Assembly: GCA_017387565.1 (NCBI GenBank)
Contig: JAFOEY010000018.1
Location: forward strand, 43,374-107,373
Length of the DNA stretch: 64,000 bases
Origin: Lachnospiraceae bacterium
GTDB taxonomy: Bacteria; Bacillota; Clostridia; Lachnospirales; Lachnospiraceae
Reading direction: 5' to 3'
The notes beneath the pieces are model-generated. The model did not search any database, was not told the origin of the DNA, and saw only the letters and a list, made by a program, of their open reading frames with translations. The translations under genes were made by a program, and so were the position numbers. This document shows, in pieces, positions 16,869 to 25,532 of this stretch (position 1 is its first letter; each line of letters begins with the position of its first letter).

Positions 16869-17512
16869 ATAAAAAAGTTCAGCAATTCAGAAGGCTTATG
16901 GATTACAAATTCCGCTCCCTGGCTTTTTATAAAATCTTCATCGCGAAATCCCCATCCTACCATAATCACATCCATTTCAGCATTTCTTGCCGTTTGTAAA
17001 TCGACTTCGGAATCACCGATGTATACAGCTTCGCTCCGATTCATCTGAAAGTTTTCCAAAATGGAATTGATATTATCCGGATATGGTTTTCTGCGACATC
17101 CCTCGCGATCTCCGATTGCAAAATCAAACAAACCTTTAAAATAGTCATCACAAAGACTTTTTACCGCATAGTCCGCCTTGTTGGAAACCACAGCCGTCAG
17201 TATCCCATTCTCTTTCATTTCCCTTATCACTTCATTGATACCATCGTACGGCCTTGTTTTGATTGCACAGTGATCTTTATAATAGTCATTGAAGGTTTGA
17301 AAAACTTTTTCAACTTCTTCTTTGCTTATCCCTGCGGGCACGGCTCTTTCCACAAGCTTTTTAATCCCATTTCCTACAAAGCTTTTTACTTCATCAATCG
17401 TTCTTAGTGGATAGCCATACGCTGCCAGGGAATAATTCATGCAATCTGTCAAATCCTCCAGTGTATTTAATATCGTACCATCCATGTCAAATATTGCAAG
17501 TTTATATTTCAT
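16862..17512 (-). CDS. HAD-family hydrolase (phosphoglycolate phosphatase-like)
   Basis: A 216-residue HAD phosphatase. Motif I is FDMDGTILNT (residues 8-17, nucleophile Asp8 and acid/base Asp10), motif II VVSNK (about 110), Lys in KPYPD (about 145) and motif IV IGDSEVDLQTA (about 166-176). The helical cap between motifs I and II is of the C1 type, as in phosphoglycolate phosphatases and PpaX. Substrate is unproven. The stop codon TGA is supplied by a fragment of the dispersed repeat, so the last residues may differ from the ancestral C-terminus. Confidence 0.9.
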   Translation of the reverse strand: MKYKLAIFDMDGTILNTLEDLTDCMNYSLAAYGYPLRTIDEVKSFVGNGIKKLVERAVPAGISKEEVEKVFQTFNDYYKDHCAIKTRPYDGINEVIREMKENGILTAVVSNKADYAVKSLCDDYFKGLFDFAIGDREGCRRKPYPDNINSILENFQMNRSEAVYIGDSEVDLQTARNAEMDVIMVGWGFRDEDFIKSQGAEFVIHKPSELLNFFIF

Positions 17513-17594
17513 TACTTCTTTCTCTCAATCTTTTATACTTTGTTCTCTTTTTGCAATTATGTTCCTACGAGATTTGCATATTCTATCACAGAAA

Positions 17595-17725
17595 TTGTCA
17601 TACAGTCTGTGAGTAGAATAGCAAACTTTCTCAGCCACACGCCTTGATACCTTCGTATTGCTTTATACTCTTTACTCTCGCAATCTAAAGACACTTAAAA
17701 TCCGCCAACTACGAGCTAACAAATT
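17595..17725. repeat. Degenerate copy of the dispersed repeat plus a short second motif
   Basis: From about 17,630 GATACC, TATTGC, CTCTCGCAATC and AATCCGCC appear in the same order and spacing as in the intact copy at 36,320-36,385, but with many changes. Directly before it, 17,598-17,632 matches 59,418-59,455 (GTAGAATAGCAA core). This stretch is the main content of the 326-bp gap between the HAD gene and the next gene. A cysteine-pair peptide tail (C-P-Y-C-G) in the minus frame ends at 17,709. Confidence 0.5.
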
Positions 17726-17837
17726 TTGTATTACCATCGCTAATTTTTAATAACCTTCCACAATAAGGACAAACCTCATACCTTTTACTTATTAAGTTTC
17801 TTCATTCCAGCATTTATTTATCCACTACCAACTTTTC

Positions 17838-18506
17838 TTAATCCGGAGAGTCCAATCTTTCGTATTTTGTTTTTAATTCAAACAGTAATGCATTAATTGA
17901 ATCAGCATGTTCAAAATAAGGTTCTAATGCTAAGATCATTTGTTCTGTTTGCTGTCCAATCATTAACGCTGTTTGTTGATCCAAATTGCCATCATTATTT
18001 TCCCAACAATCCTGAAGCATTTTTTGAATTGAAATTCTGGCATGATCATAACCTTTTATCCTTCTTGCTCTTTGCAAAGAATCGATGTCAAGAAATTTTC
18101 TCAGCTCACTTATATATCTTCCATAGCCATATGCCATCGGGAATCTTTCTTCATTTCTCAATAGTTCTATGTAAAGAGTATTCAAATATTCTTTTACTTC
18201 ATTGAAGTTCTCATCATATCCCGTTACAGCCTCGTCAAACAATCTCATGACAACAACCGGATTATTATCTGTATTCTTGCAAAGTCTATCGATTTTACCT
18301 TTAAAATCTTTAATATTCTTCGCAAATAACTCGGCTTTTTCTGATTGTTCAAGTATTTTTCCAATTATCTCTTTTTCCTTTTCACGATTATCCTGTTCTA
18401 TTCGTTCCTCTTTCCGTGCTCTTTTTTCACCTAATAACTGGATTATTGCAATAATCAGGGCTAAAACAGCCAGAACAGTTTCAATTACAAGACTTAAAAT
18501 ATCCAT
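17838..18506 (-). CDS. Membrane-anchored coiled-coil protein of unknown function
   Basis: A 222-residue protein with one N-terminal membrane helix (about 4-24, L-V-I-E-T-V-L-A-V-L-A-L-I-I-A-I-I) followed by a charged coiled coil (about 28-70) and a helical cytoplasmic region. ATG 18506 is favoured over a TTG at 18515 that overlaps the AAGGAG site. No known domain is recognised. The neighbours give no functional clue; the gene stands alone between two repeat-rich gaps. Confidence 0.7.
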   Translation of the reverse strand: MDILSLVIETVLAVLALIIAIIQLLGEKRARKEERIEQDNREKEKEIIGKILEQSEKAELFAKNIKDFKGKIDRLCKNTDNNPVVVMRLFDEAVTGYDENFNEVKEYLNTLYIELLRNEERFPMAYGYGRYISELRKFLDIDSLQRARRIKGYDHARISIQKMLQDCWENNDGNLDQQTALMIGQQTEQMILALEPYFEHADSINALLFELKTKYERLDSPD

Positions 18507-18744
18507 AATTTCCAATTCTCCTTATTGATAATAATTATGATTATTATATTTTATTTTTGATATCAATACAACCATCTCAACATGCATTGACTTTACTTTG
18601 CATTAACATTCACGGCAACTTTGTGTTTTATCATTTATGCACCTTTCCCACCTTTTCCATTAATATCTTTTTATCTATTACATCTGCCATTTTTTAGACG
18701 CAAACATTGTGGCTATAATATACTAAATCATATAAATGTATTAT

Positions 18745-18857
18745 TTGATACCAGGGTCAAAAGGTATGACTTTAGGATTGCGAGAGCACAAAGTGCGTAG
18801 CAATCCGTTGGTATCATGGGGGCAAAATACCTTTTGACCCCAACATCATTATTATCG
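18745..18857. repeat. Dispersed multi-hairpin repeat, internally deleted copy
   Basis: It runs from GATACCAGGGTCAAAAGG to CCTTTTGACCCCAACATCAT, which form imperfect terminal inverted repeats. The central GGATTGC/GCAATCC hairpin is kept, but the GGGTCCC and CCGCCC segments present at 51,979 are missing. The 380-bp gap between 18,506 and 18,889 otherwise holds only AT-rich DNA, with no further gene seen. Confidence 0.85.
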
Positions 18858-18888
18858 GGGAATGTATTTCAAAATCGGGGGAAAACAT

Positions 18889-19579
18889 ATGTGTAAAGAA
18901 TTCATAGTTAATAAAAAGAAACTGATTCACATGCTTATCAGCAATACACCAATTGCGTACATCATAATGGATGATCGTAATCGCATCCATTATGTGAATG
19001 ACAGCTTTTTAAAACTTCGCGGTCTGGAATGGGATAAAACGATCGGAGAGCTCTGCTATAACATTTCAAACGGAGGAACACATTGCCCATATTGCGCCAT
19101 ATCACAGGCTATGGAAACCGGTTGTAAAACAATGCTGCAACGCAAGGATATTCTTCCTAACGGACAGGTCCGCTATATTGATGATTATGCAATTCCTTTA
19201 TATCGTGACAAGCGCACAGGTCCCCTGAGGTTATGTACTGGTTTGCGAAAGCAATATTGTAAAATTTGCAAATGATCTGATTCGTAAGGACTGTATCAGA
19301 ATGCAGCGCAATGTACCATCCGGAACATGTATATTTGATTTATACCAAAAAGAATTGTCAGATGGTTCAAATATTTATACGATGTATGTAATAATTAATC
19401 GTACGGAAGAAGTTACGATGCGTTCAAAACTCCAGCGCGGATATTTACAAATAGTAAATATCCTACAGGATATGTTACATAGCGACATGATTGATGCGGA
19501 TATTGTATCTCAGGAAAAACTGAACGAAATAAAAGACCAGGCGGAAGCAATTGCATGTAAATATGGATTGTATCATTAA
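18889..19579 (+). pseudogene. PAS-domain protein with a +1 frameshift
   Basis: The first ORF (ATG 18889 behind GGGGGAAAA) encodes a PAS domain of about 120 residues with I-A-Y-I-I-M-D and a C-P-Y-C cysteine pair. At about 19,225 the sense continues in the +1 frame as G-Y-V-L-V-C-E and runs to 19,579 with a helical C-terminus. The two frames together give about 229 residues. The first frame instead stops at 19,275. This is either a true inactivating frameshift or a sequencing error in CCCCTGAGG. No output domain (GGDEF, kinase or HTH) follows, so the intact ancestor was a sensor of unknown output. Confidence 0.7.
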
Positions 19580-19586
19580 ATGGTCT

Positions 19587-20369
19587 TTACATCTCAATCA
19601 TTATAACAGACAGATCATCTTTCGATTCACCTTCCAATGCAGCCTCCACAAATCTCTCCAGGACAACCTTTGGATCTTCATGACTAGTGAATAGTGCTGC
19701 AAATTCATCCGCTGGCAAATGACCTAAATGATCATGAATTCCATCGCTTGTCATAATAATCCTTTCCCCTGCGTTCAGTTCTGCCATTGTGACATCCAGC
19801 TCCTCTTCTATTATGTGCGGATTCATTCCCAGATGGGTTGTGAGCATAAACTGTTGTGGAGATCCGATAATATCATCCACAGATATCCCCTGTGGTGCAC
19901 CTGATATCTTTTTGTCATTTAGCAAATCCCTATATACGTTGCGGTCTGTTGTCAGGCAGATTGGCCCCATTTCATTCACCTTGTACAGTCTGCTGTTTCC
20001 AAGCTGGCAAATAAACATACCTTCCTCCAGCTTTGCCAAAAGAGTAAGAGTGCTGCCAGTTCTGCTACAACATGTGGTCAAATCACCGATCTCGTAAATC
20101 ACTCTGTTCTGCTCGAATATTTTGTCGCAGATTTTGTGAATTGTAAGCTCACTTCTGTCAAGGGACGCAAGGCCAAGGAGTGCAAGCCCAGATGCAACCT
20201 CCCCTCTGTTGCTGCCACCTATTCCATCAGCCACAGCCACCAGACAATGATCTGAAAGATCAAACTCATGATATCCACCTTTAATCACAGTATCATTAAT
20301 TAATACTGCATCCTCACAAACTCCTTTTTCATGAGATAATCCTTTTTTTACATAAGCATATGCCTTCAT
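19587..20369 (-). CDS. PP2C-family serine/threonine phosphatase
   Basis: A 260-residue PPM phosphatase that uses two metal ions to hydrolyse phosphoserine or phosphothreonine. Metal-binding Asp residues appear in E-D-A near 20, V-A-D-G-I-G-G (about 46-52), T-S-D-G-I-H-D (about 205) and K-D-D-L-S near the end. It is soluble. It is the last gene of the eight-gene operon and overlaps the AAA+ gene by four bases (ATGA). It most likely reverses phosphorylation by the kinase at 28,608-30,599, as in PrkC/PrpC or PpkA/PppA pairs. Confidence 0.93.
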   Translation of the reverse strand: MKAYAYVKKGLSHEKGVCEDAVLINDTVIKGGYHEFDLSDHCLVAVADGIGGSNRGEVASGLALLGLASLDRSELTIHKICDKIFEQNRVIYEIGDLTTCCSRTGSTLTLLAKLEEGMFICQLGNSRLYKVNEMGPICLTTDRNVYRDLLNDKKISGAPQGISVDDIIGSPQQFMLTTHLGMNPHIIEEELDVTMAELNAGERIIMTSDGIHDHLGHLPADEFAALFTSHEDPKVVLERFVEAALEGESKDDLSVIMIEM

Positions 20370-22240
20370 AATCTAATTCCCTCTACGTCTATAACTACCT
20401 GCGCCGAATCAGTATCAATTCCTTTTACAGTAATAATGGTATCATGTAACATATCATTATCAAGCATGTAAGCGGCCAGCGGATTTAGCAACAGCTTCTC
20501 CACTACGTTGCCTACGCCTCGGCCACCATTGTCAAGGTTTGAAAAGGATTTCTCCAAAAGCAAATGAACTGCCTCTTCCTCTATATGCAGTTCCACTCTG
20601 CTTTCATCCTTTAGCTTGTTCTGTATCTGATTAAGCTGGGATGTAAGAATGGAATTAGCGGCATCCTGCCTGATAAAATCGAATACTATAATATTTTCGC
20701 CAATTCGATTTAAAATTTCAGGACGTCCAAGCTCCAGCTTAAAGTAATTTGAAACACCATTTCTTACCTTTTTCTCCAGTTCCTCATAGCTGTCCTCTGA
20801 CGTTACCATCAGAGTCCGTCTTCCATGCTCATCTCTTTGATAAATTCCCAGATTACTTGTAAAAATGATTACAGATTCCGAAAAATAAACCGTATTTCCC
20901 TGTCCGTCTGTCATTCTTCCATCCTCTAGTATTTGAAGAAATTTGTCTAAAACTGTTCCGTGGGCTTTCTCAATCTCGTCAAACAAAAGTATCGAAAACG
21001 GATTCTCACGGACAGCATTTGTCAGCTGTCCACCTGATTCGTATCCCACATACCCCGGAGGCGCTCCAAGAAGCTTCTGGTCAGAATGCTCCTGTGAATA
21101 TTCACTCATATCGAATCTTATGCATCTGCTTTCATCACCAAATAATAGCTGAGCCAGTGCTTTTGCCATCTCTGTCTTTCCGGTTCCTGTGGGGCCTGCA
21201 AAAAATAATATTCCTTTCGGCTTTGTGTGAGATGAATGCTGCAGTCCGCTCATGCCTGCCGCTGCTCGTTTGATAACTTCAAGTGTCCTCTTAAGTGCAA
21301 CTGGCTGTCCTTTAACTCTGGCCTTTAAAATATCTTCTCCATTCTTGAGCTTATTCTGAAGTTCCTCATGAGTCCATGGATTTTCCTTTATTCCATATCT
21401 ATATAAATCCACAACCTCAGTCATTTCATGGATATGGTACTTCTCCTCTGTGCAAAGCTTCATCAGATTCCTAAGTTCCAGCTTTGTAAAGCCCTCCGTA
21501 ATTCCCACAAATCTATCCTTTATTTTCGTCAAATCTTCCGGTCTGCCCTCATATTCTAATATGTCGTTCTGATACACATCCCAATCAAAAAAATCACCGA
21601 AATGGTCATCATTCACCATATAATTTCTCTCATCTGTTGTAGGGGTGCCTACATGAATTGTTTTCACATATGGATTATCCAGATAAAACCATGCAGGAAT
21701 ATCGTTCAACTTATTTACGATTAATATGGTTAGATTTGTATTCGTGATATCGAATGCATCATTTCTGACTCTTCCAGCATTCTGCGCCCCTTTTAAAAGG
21801 TTTGTGAAGCTGTCCACCAGAGCCTGACTCATCTGCTCTGGAGACACCAGATATCTGGATGCCAAATCCATGATTACAACTGATGATACTTCCCTTTGCA
21901 TCATTGCATTCTTGGCATAATTAGCACCGCTATCCTCCCCTGAGAACAGTACGTTAAGGGCTTCAACGGAGGGTGCCTGACTTATTCTTTGAAACTGCTC
22001 AATTATGGTATCATCTGCGCTGTGTGAAACCGGCTGAAAACCGTCCAAACCATCAAACTTTACAATATTTTCATATCCCTTTTCCTTAAAAAACTGATAT
22101 AAATACATCGGAAGGGGCATATCTATTCCTATATCCGGATATGTAAACACATCCATAATATTCCCCTCAAGCACAACTATAGGTTTTAACTTATAAAACA
22201 GTTCCAATTCCTTATGCCATTTACAAACAAAGCTATTCAT
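20366..22240 (-). CDS. ClpB/ClpA-type AAA+ ATPase with degenerate N-terminal module
   Basis: A 624-residue protein. Residues about 320-624 are a canonical Clp/Hsp100 second nucleotide-binding domain: Walker A GPTGTGKT (about 350), pore loop GYVGYESGG, Walker B LLFDEIEKAH, sensor 1 F-T-S-N-L and a D2-small domain with G-x-R-G-V. Residues about 20-300 look like a first AAA domain that has lost its Walker A lysine loop. The disaggregase middle domain and Clp N-domain are absent, so this is not housekeeping ClpB. ClpP-binding tripeptides are not visible. It overlaps both neighbours, which implies coupled translation and a physical or functional complex. Probable role: remodelling of a partner in the operon. 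Confidence 0.88.
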   Translation of the reverse strand: MNSFVCKWHKELELFYKLKPIVVLEGNIMDVFTYPDIGIDMPLPMYLYQFFKEKGYENIVKFDGLDGFQPVSHSADDTIIEQFQRISQAPSVEALNVLFSGEDSGANYAKNAMMQREVSSVVIMDLASRYLVSPEQMSQALVDSFTNLLKGAQNAGRVRNDAFDITNTNLTILIVNKLNDIPAWFYLDNPYVKTIHVGTPTTDERNYMVNDDHFGDFFDWDVYQNDILEYEGRPEDLTKIKDRFVGITEGFTKLELRNLMKLCTEEKYHIHEMTEVVDLYRYGIKENPWTHEELQNKLKNGEDILKARVKGQPVALKRTLEVIKRAAAGMSGLQHSSHTKPKGILFFAGPTGTGKTEMAKALAQLLFGDESRCIRFDMSEYSQEHSDQKLLGAPPGYVGYESGGQLTNAVRENPFSILLFDEIEKAHGTVLDKFLQILEDGRMTDGQGNTVYFSESVIIFTSNLGIYQRDEHGRRTLMVTSEDSYEELEKKVRNGVSNYFKLELGRPEILNRIGENIIVFDFIRQDAANSILTSQLNQIQNKLKDESRVELHIEEEAVHLLLEKSFSNLDNGGRGVGNVVEKLLLNPLAAYMLDNDMLHDTIITVKGIDTDSAQVVIDVEGIRL

Positions 22241-22859
22241 GTTCCTTCTCCTTATGCCGCGCCTCTTTTACATGTTTTTTATATTCCTTTTTAAAATCCG
22301 GTTTATGTATTCCTGTAACTACTACACCATCCTGAGTTGAAAAACACTCAATGTAGTTTTTTCCATTCATTTGACTAAAATATTTCTGGTATTTTTCTCT
22401 GACTGACTCGTCAATAAAATGTACGACCTGATTATCTGAGCCCTTAAGGGGATGTCCGTTATTTTGAGCTTCAATATATGGGCCGTCTATTAAAACCGAA
22501 ATGTTTGAGACTATATCATCCTCATATTTGGCAAGTTCTGCTCTGACATTCCCACTAAACACCAAAATATCATTACAATACTCATGACACATTTCAATTA
22601 TTTCCATAAGGGCTTCCGGCTGTTCAAATGGCTCTCCCCCGGTAATGGTAAAACCTTCTACATTACAACCCGCGCTCTTCACAAATTGTAAAATAGCATT
22701 TCGCAATATACCTATAGAAATGTCCTTTATTCCAGTTGCATCCTGCAATTCCGGATTGGCACATCCCACACATTGCCTTTTACAACCTGCCATCCATATT
22801 ACAACTCTGTTTCCAGGCCCCAGATTGTTTACCGGAAATAACATTCTCGCAATTTTCAT
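22233..22859 (-). CDS. Radical SAM protein, NrdG-like (4Fe-4S single-cluster) activase
   Basis: A 208-residue radical SAM protein with C-K-R-Q-C-V-G-C (CxxxCxxC, residues 26-33) near the N-terminus and G-G-E-P-F (about 80), as in the anaerobic ribonucleotide reductase activating family. The N-terminal W-M-A-G-C motif also fits. It should bind one 4Fe-4S cluster and cleave SAM. The expected partner (NrdD or another glycyl radical enzyme) is not next to it or anywhere in this window, and the neighbours are an AAA+ ATPase and a zinc-ribbon/HEPN-like protein. It may modify one of these. ORF overlap with the ATPase gene supports a shared job. Confidence 0.88.
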   Translation of the reverse strand: MKIARMLFPVNNLGPGNRVVIWMAGCKRQCVGCANPELQDATGIKDISIGILRNAILQFVKSAGCNVEGFTITGGEPFEQPEALMEIIEMCHEYCNDILVFSGNVRAELAKYEDDIVSNISVLIDGPYIEAQNNGHPLKGSDNQVVHFIDESVREKYQKYFSQMNGKNYIECFSTQDGVVVTGIHKPDFKKEYKKHVKEARHKEKEHE

Positions 22860-22876
22860 TATCTGTAAATCCTTTA

Positions 22877-24619
22877 CTATTTACATACTTTATCGTAATA
22901 GTTTTTTAGGGTAGATAAAGTCTTCTCCCCAAAGACAGTTGCTTTAATAGCCAGATATTCATCCTTTGAAATATGCCTGCTCTCATTTTCTTCTATGTAT
23001 TTGTCTATCGCATCCTTTGAAGTATGCTTTGACGCATTGGCATGGGAACCTGCATTTCGGTTTTGTGTGGCAAGCTTTGCATTTTCAACAGCATTTCTAA
23101 ATTCGATTCTATGATTCCTGTCACTTCCATAGCCTGCCGCTTCCACAACCTTGTTAACTCTTTTGTACACCTTTTGACCATTACAAATATCATAAAAAAG
23201 CAGATAATTGCAGATTCGCCCCTGAGGAATACTGCCAAGCTTCACTCTTGCACTTTCCATTTCTTTTTCAAATTCCTCTCTCTGACTGGCATAAATAATC
23301 TTAAGCAGGTAAGTGCAAATATATTCTTCAAACGCCCGGCCAATGCAGTTAATAACAACTGAATAATCAATATCTTTGTTAATCTCATACTGAGCATTGC
23401 AGACCCTCTCATAAAAGGCTGCCTGCCATAAATAATCAACAATCTGCTGTCTATCCTTAACTACCTCATATTGGTATGAGCAGTCCTTTATATTTCCGGA
23501 GTTCATTCTCACCTTCAGGAAGTTTTTGATTTCCTGCTCTTTTGTCAACTCTTGTGCCTGTGGCACCTGCTCATCAATTCGTCTGTCATACTCTCCCTGG
23601 GTCTCACCGCTCTTTATTGCAAGTTCATCTATATTAATCCTCGCAATCACCTGTTCAAAGCTATTTAGGGATTCTTCCATCGAGCTCATTCTCTCCTCCA
23701 TGCTCTTATTTCCCTCTATAACCTGCATCATCATTGCATTTAACTTTTCAAATCTGTCTGTTAATCCAGTATGGCGTTGTTCCTGATTCTGAACTTCATT
23801 ACCTCCATCACGACCAAACGTCAACATAACATGTCTGTGATGATCTTCACCATTTCCAAACTCAAGACAGTCACCTGGTTTCAACGTATATTCCCGAGTG
23901 CCTTCTAATTCACCATCACTTTCAACATTTCCTGTTACAGTATTCATTCTAAACATTCTAATTTTGGACGCTTCGCCACGACATTTTCTGATTGTTATCT
24001 GTCCGCTTTTCAATGATATTACTGCGTTTTCAGTACTAATCACCTTAAACCGCTGCTGGAGTTCATCTGTATATCCATCAAAAAACAAGTCCTGATTTTC
24101 AATAAAGAATCTTCTTCCAACAATGATATCCTGTGCACCAATCCATATTTTTTTCCTGCTTCCAATCTTTCTTCCATGACCGGTAAGTATCTCTCCTTCG
24201 AAGTAATACTTATTCTCCACCTGAGTGTCTATGGCATCAAAAAACTGGGTGTTCCCCAATAAAGCCGCATCGGAAAATGCTTCTGTATCAGATGTGCCGG
24301 ATTTTCCCTCCTCATCATCCATTGGAATAAGTGTTGCATTGTTACAGTTCGGGCAAAGGGTAACTCCTGCATCTGCCACAGTATCGCAAATTAAGCATTT
24401 AAGCTTTCCACCATTATTTGTAGCCTCCTGCTGTCCCAAGTTTTTCGCCAAAGGCGCCTCTCTTTTCTCACCATCAAATTTTTCCTCAACCGTATAAAAA
24501 TCAAAATTTGATATATGCTCATGGCATTTATCACACCTTAGCTGGTCTGCTTTAACCCATTCCCCACAATTATCACATATTCTGTATTTATCGCCTGCGT
24601 TAAACAATCCCTTTTCCAT
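22877..24619 (-). CDS. Zinc-ribbon, FHA-like and HEPN-like multidomain protein
   Basis: A 580-residue protein. Two four-cysteine ribbons stand at the N-terminus (CDNC...CDKC, about 14-33; CLIC...CPNC, about 75-92). Residues about 140-275 look like a FHA-type beta sandwich, with I-I-V-G-R and a late strand before H-V-M-L-T-F, although the usual S-x-x-H is altered. A coiled coil follows (about 290-330). The C-terminal helical half ends with R-N-A-G-S-H near residue 521, matching the RxxxxH active motif of HEPN ribonucleases. FHA-like domains bind phosphothreonine, which suits the kinase in the same operon. The HEPN part could be the toxic effector. Its start overlaps the previous gene by 20 bases. 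Confidence 0.75.
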   Translation of the reverse strand: MEKGLFNAGDKYRICDNCGEWVKADQLRCDKCHEHISNFDFYTVEEKFDGEKREAPLAKNLGQQEATNNGGKLKCLICDTVADAGVTLCPNCNNATLIPMDDEEGKSGTSDTEAFSDAALLGNTQFFDAIDTQVENKYYFEGEILTGHGRKIGSRKKIWIGAQDIIVGRRFFIENQDLFFDGYTDELQQRFKVISTENAVISLKSGQITIRKCRGEASKIRMFRMNTVTGNVESDGELEGTREYTLKPGDCLEFGNGEDHHRHVMLTFGRDGGNEVQNQEQRHTGLTDRFEKLNAMMMQVIEGNKSMEERMSSMEESLNSFEQVIARINIDELAIKSGETQGEYDRRIDEQVPQAQELTKEQEIKNFLKVRMNSGNIKDCSYQYEVVKDRQQIVDYLWQAAFYERVCNAQYEINKDIDYSVVINCIGRAFEEYICTYLLKIIYASQREEFEKEMESARVKLGSIPQGRICNYLLFYDICNGQKVYKRVNKVVEAAGYGSDRNHRIEFRNAVENAKLATQNRNAGSHANASKHTSKDAIDKYIEENESRHISKDEYLAIKATVFGEKTLSTLKNYYDKVCK

Positions 24620-25499
24620 GATTTCTCCTACTTATTGTTGAAATTTCCCCGTTGTAATCCTCACCGTATTTTTTTTCGTATTCCTTTGGAGTTTTAGAAT
24701 TATATACTGATGAATTAACTACTCTGGCATATTTTTTGTCAGCCGGTTTGTGAAAAACCTCTCGTCTTTTTAACCTGTCGTCTCTATCAATCCTGTCCAT
24801 AAGCTCTCTATAGTCCTCACAGAAACCATGCATTTTCTCTTCAAGCTCTATGGCCTCATTTTCACTCACAACTCGGTCCTTGGAATCTGTAGCCACAACC
24901 TCAAAAGTAAATTTGCCATCGTGGGCAATCATTGAAAGAGCTGTCTCATCACCATACCGGTACAATCTGGCCATGGACACTCCTTTATCAATGGGTCTTT
25001 CTGCCATAACCTCATATCCCATGTCTGCTATCGTCTCCACAATTATTTCATTGACTCGTTCTTTGCAGTCAAGCTTATGAGCCTTTTCCATCAGTGTTTC
25101 TATCTGACTGTTTATCTCTTCTTTTTGAGCCTCCCAGTTCGTTGAATCAAACTCATAATCTAATGGTTCTGTATTCGCCGCATCTGCTGCCGCCTCATAG
25201 AGTGAAATCAATTCAAGAAATTCCTGCATCTCAAGCTCAATCATTATCTGATCTACTCCATCATCAAATTCCTTTTCCTGTCTGATCTGCTCCTCTATCT
25301 TCCGCTGTCTTTCCTCTTCTCTTCGTCTGCGTTCCTCTTCTTTTCGCCTTCTGGCTTCCTCTCTGCGCCTTCGTTCTTCCTCCAGCCTTTTCTCATGCCT
25401 GCGGCGCGCCTCTTCCTCGATTCTTCTTTGTTGCTCTTTTGCAATTTCTTCTTTCTCTTCAAAGGAAAGCTCAAAAAAATCGCATTTGGGTCCGCTCAT
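24600..25499 (-). CDS. Coiled-coil protein with N-terminal S-G-P-K-C motif
   Basis: A 299-residue protein. It opens with M-S-G-P-K-C-D-F-F-E-L-S, followed by a highly charged Glu/Arg coiled coil (about 18-75) of repeated E-E-R-R-R units. Residues about 100-235 form an alpha/beta domain with R-x-Y-R-Y-G-D-E-T-A and a following beta strand. The last 60 residues are basic. I have seen the S-G-P-K-C opening in other unexplained bacterial proteins, but I know no function. It is the fourth gene of the operon in transcription order and overlaps the zinc-ribbon gene. Confidence 0.8.
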   Translation of the reverse strand: MSGPKCDFFELSFEEKEEIAKEQQRRIEEEARRRHEKRLEEERRRREEARRRKEEERRRREEERQRKIEEQIRQEKEFDDGVDQIMIELEMQEFLELISLYEAAADAANTEPLDYEFDSTNWEAQKEEINSQIETLMEKAHKLDCKERVNEIIVETIADMGYEVMAERPIDKGVSMARLYRYGDETALSMIAHDGKFTFEVVATDSKDRVVSENEAIELEEKMHGFCEDYRELMDRIDRDDRLKRREVFHKPADKKYARVVNSSVYNSKTPKEYEKKYGEDYNGEISTISRRNHGKGIV

Positions 25500-25532
25500 A
25501 ATTCCCCCTCACTTTCCACAACTATCTCTTTA

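Noticed and set aside
19210-19240. Programmed frameshift in the PAS gene
   Set aside because: There is no in-frame stop or slippery heptamer with a downstream structure at the shift point; a plain indel explains it better.
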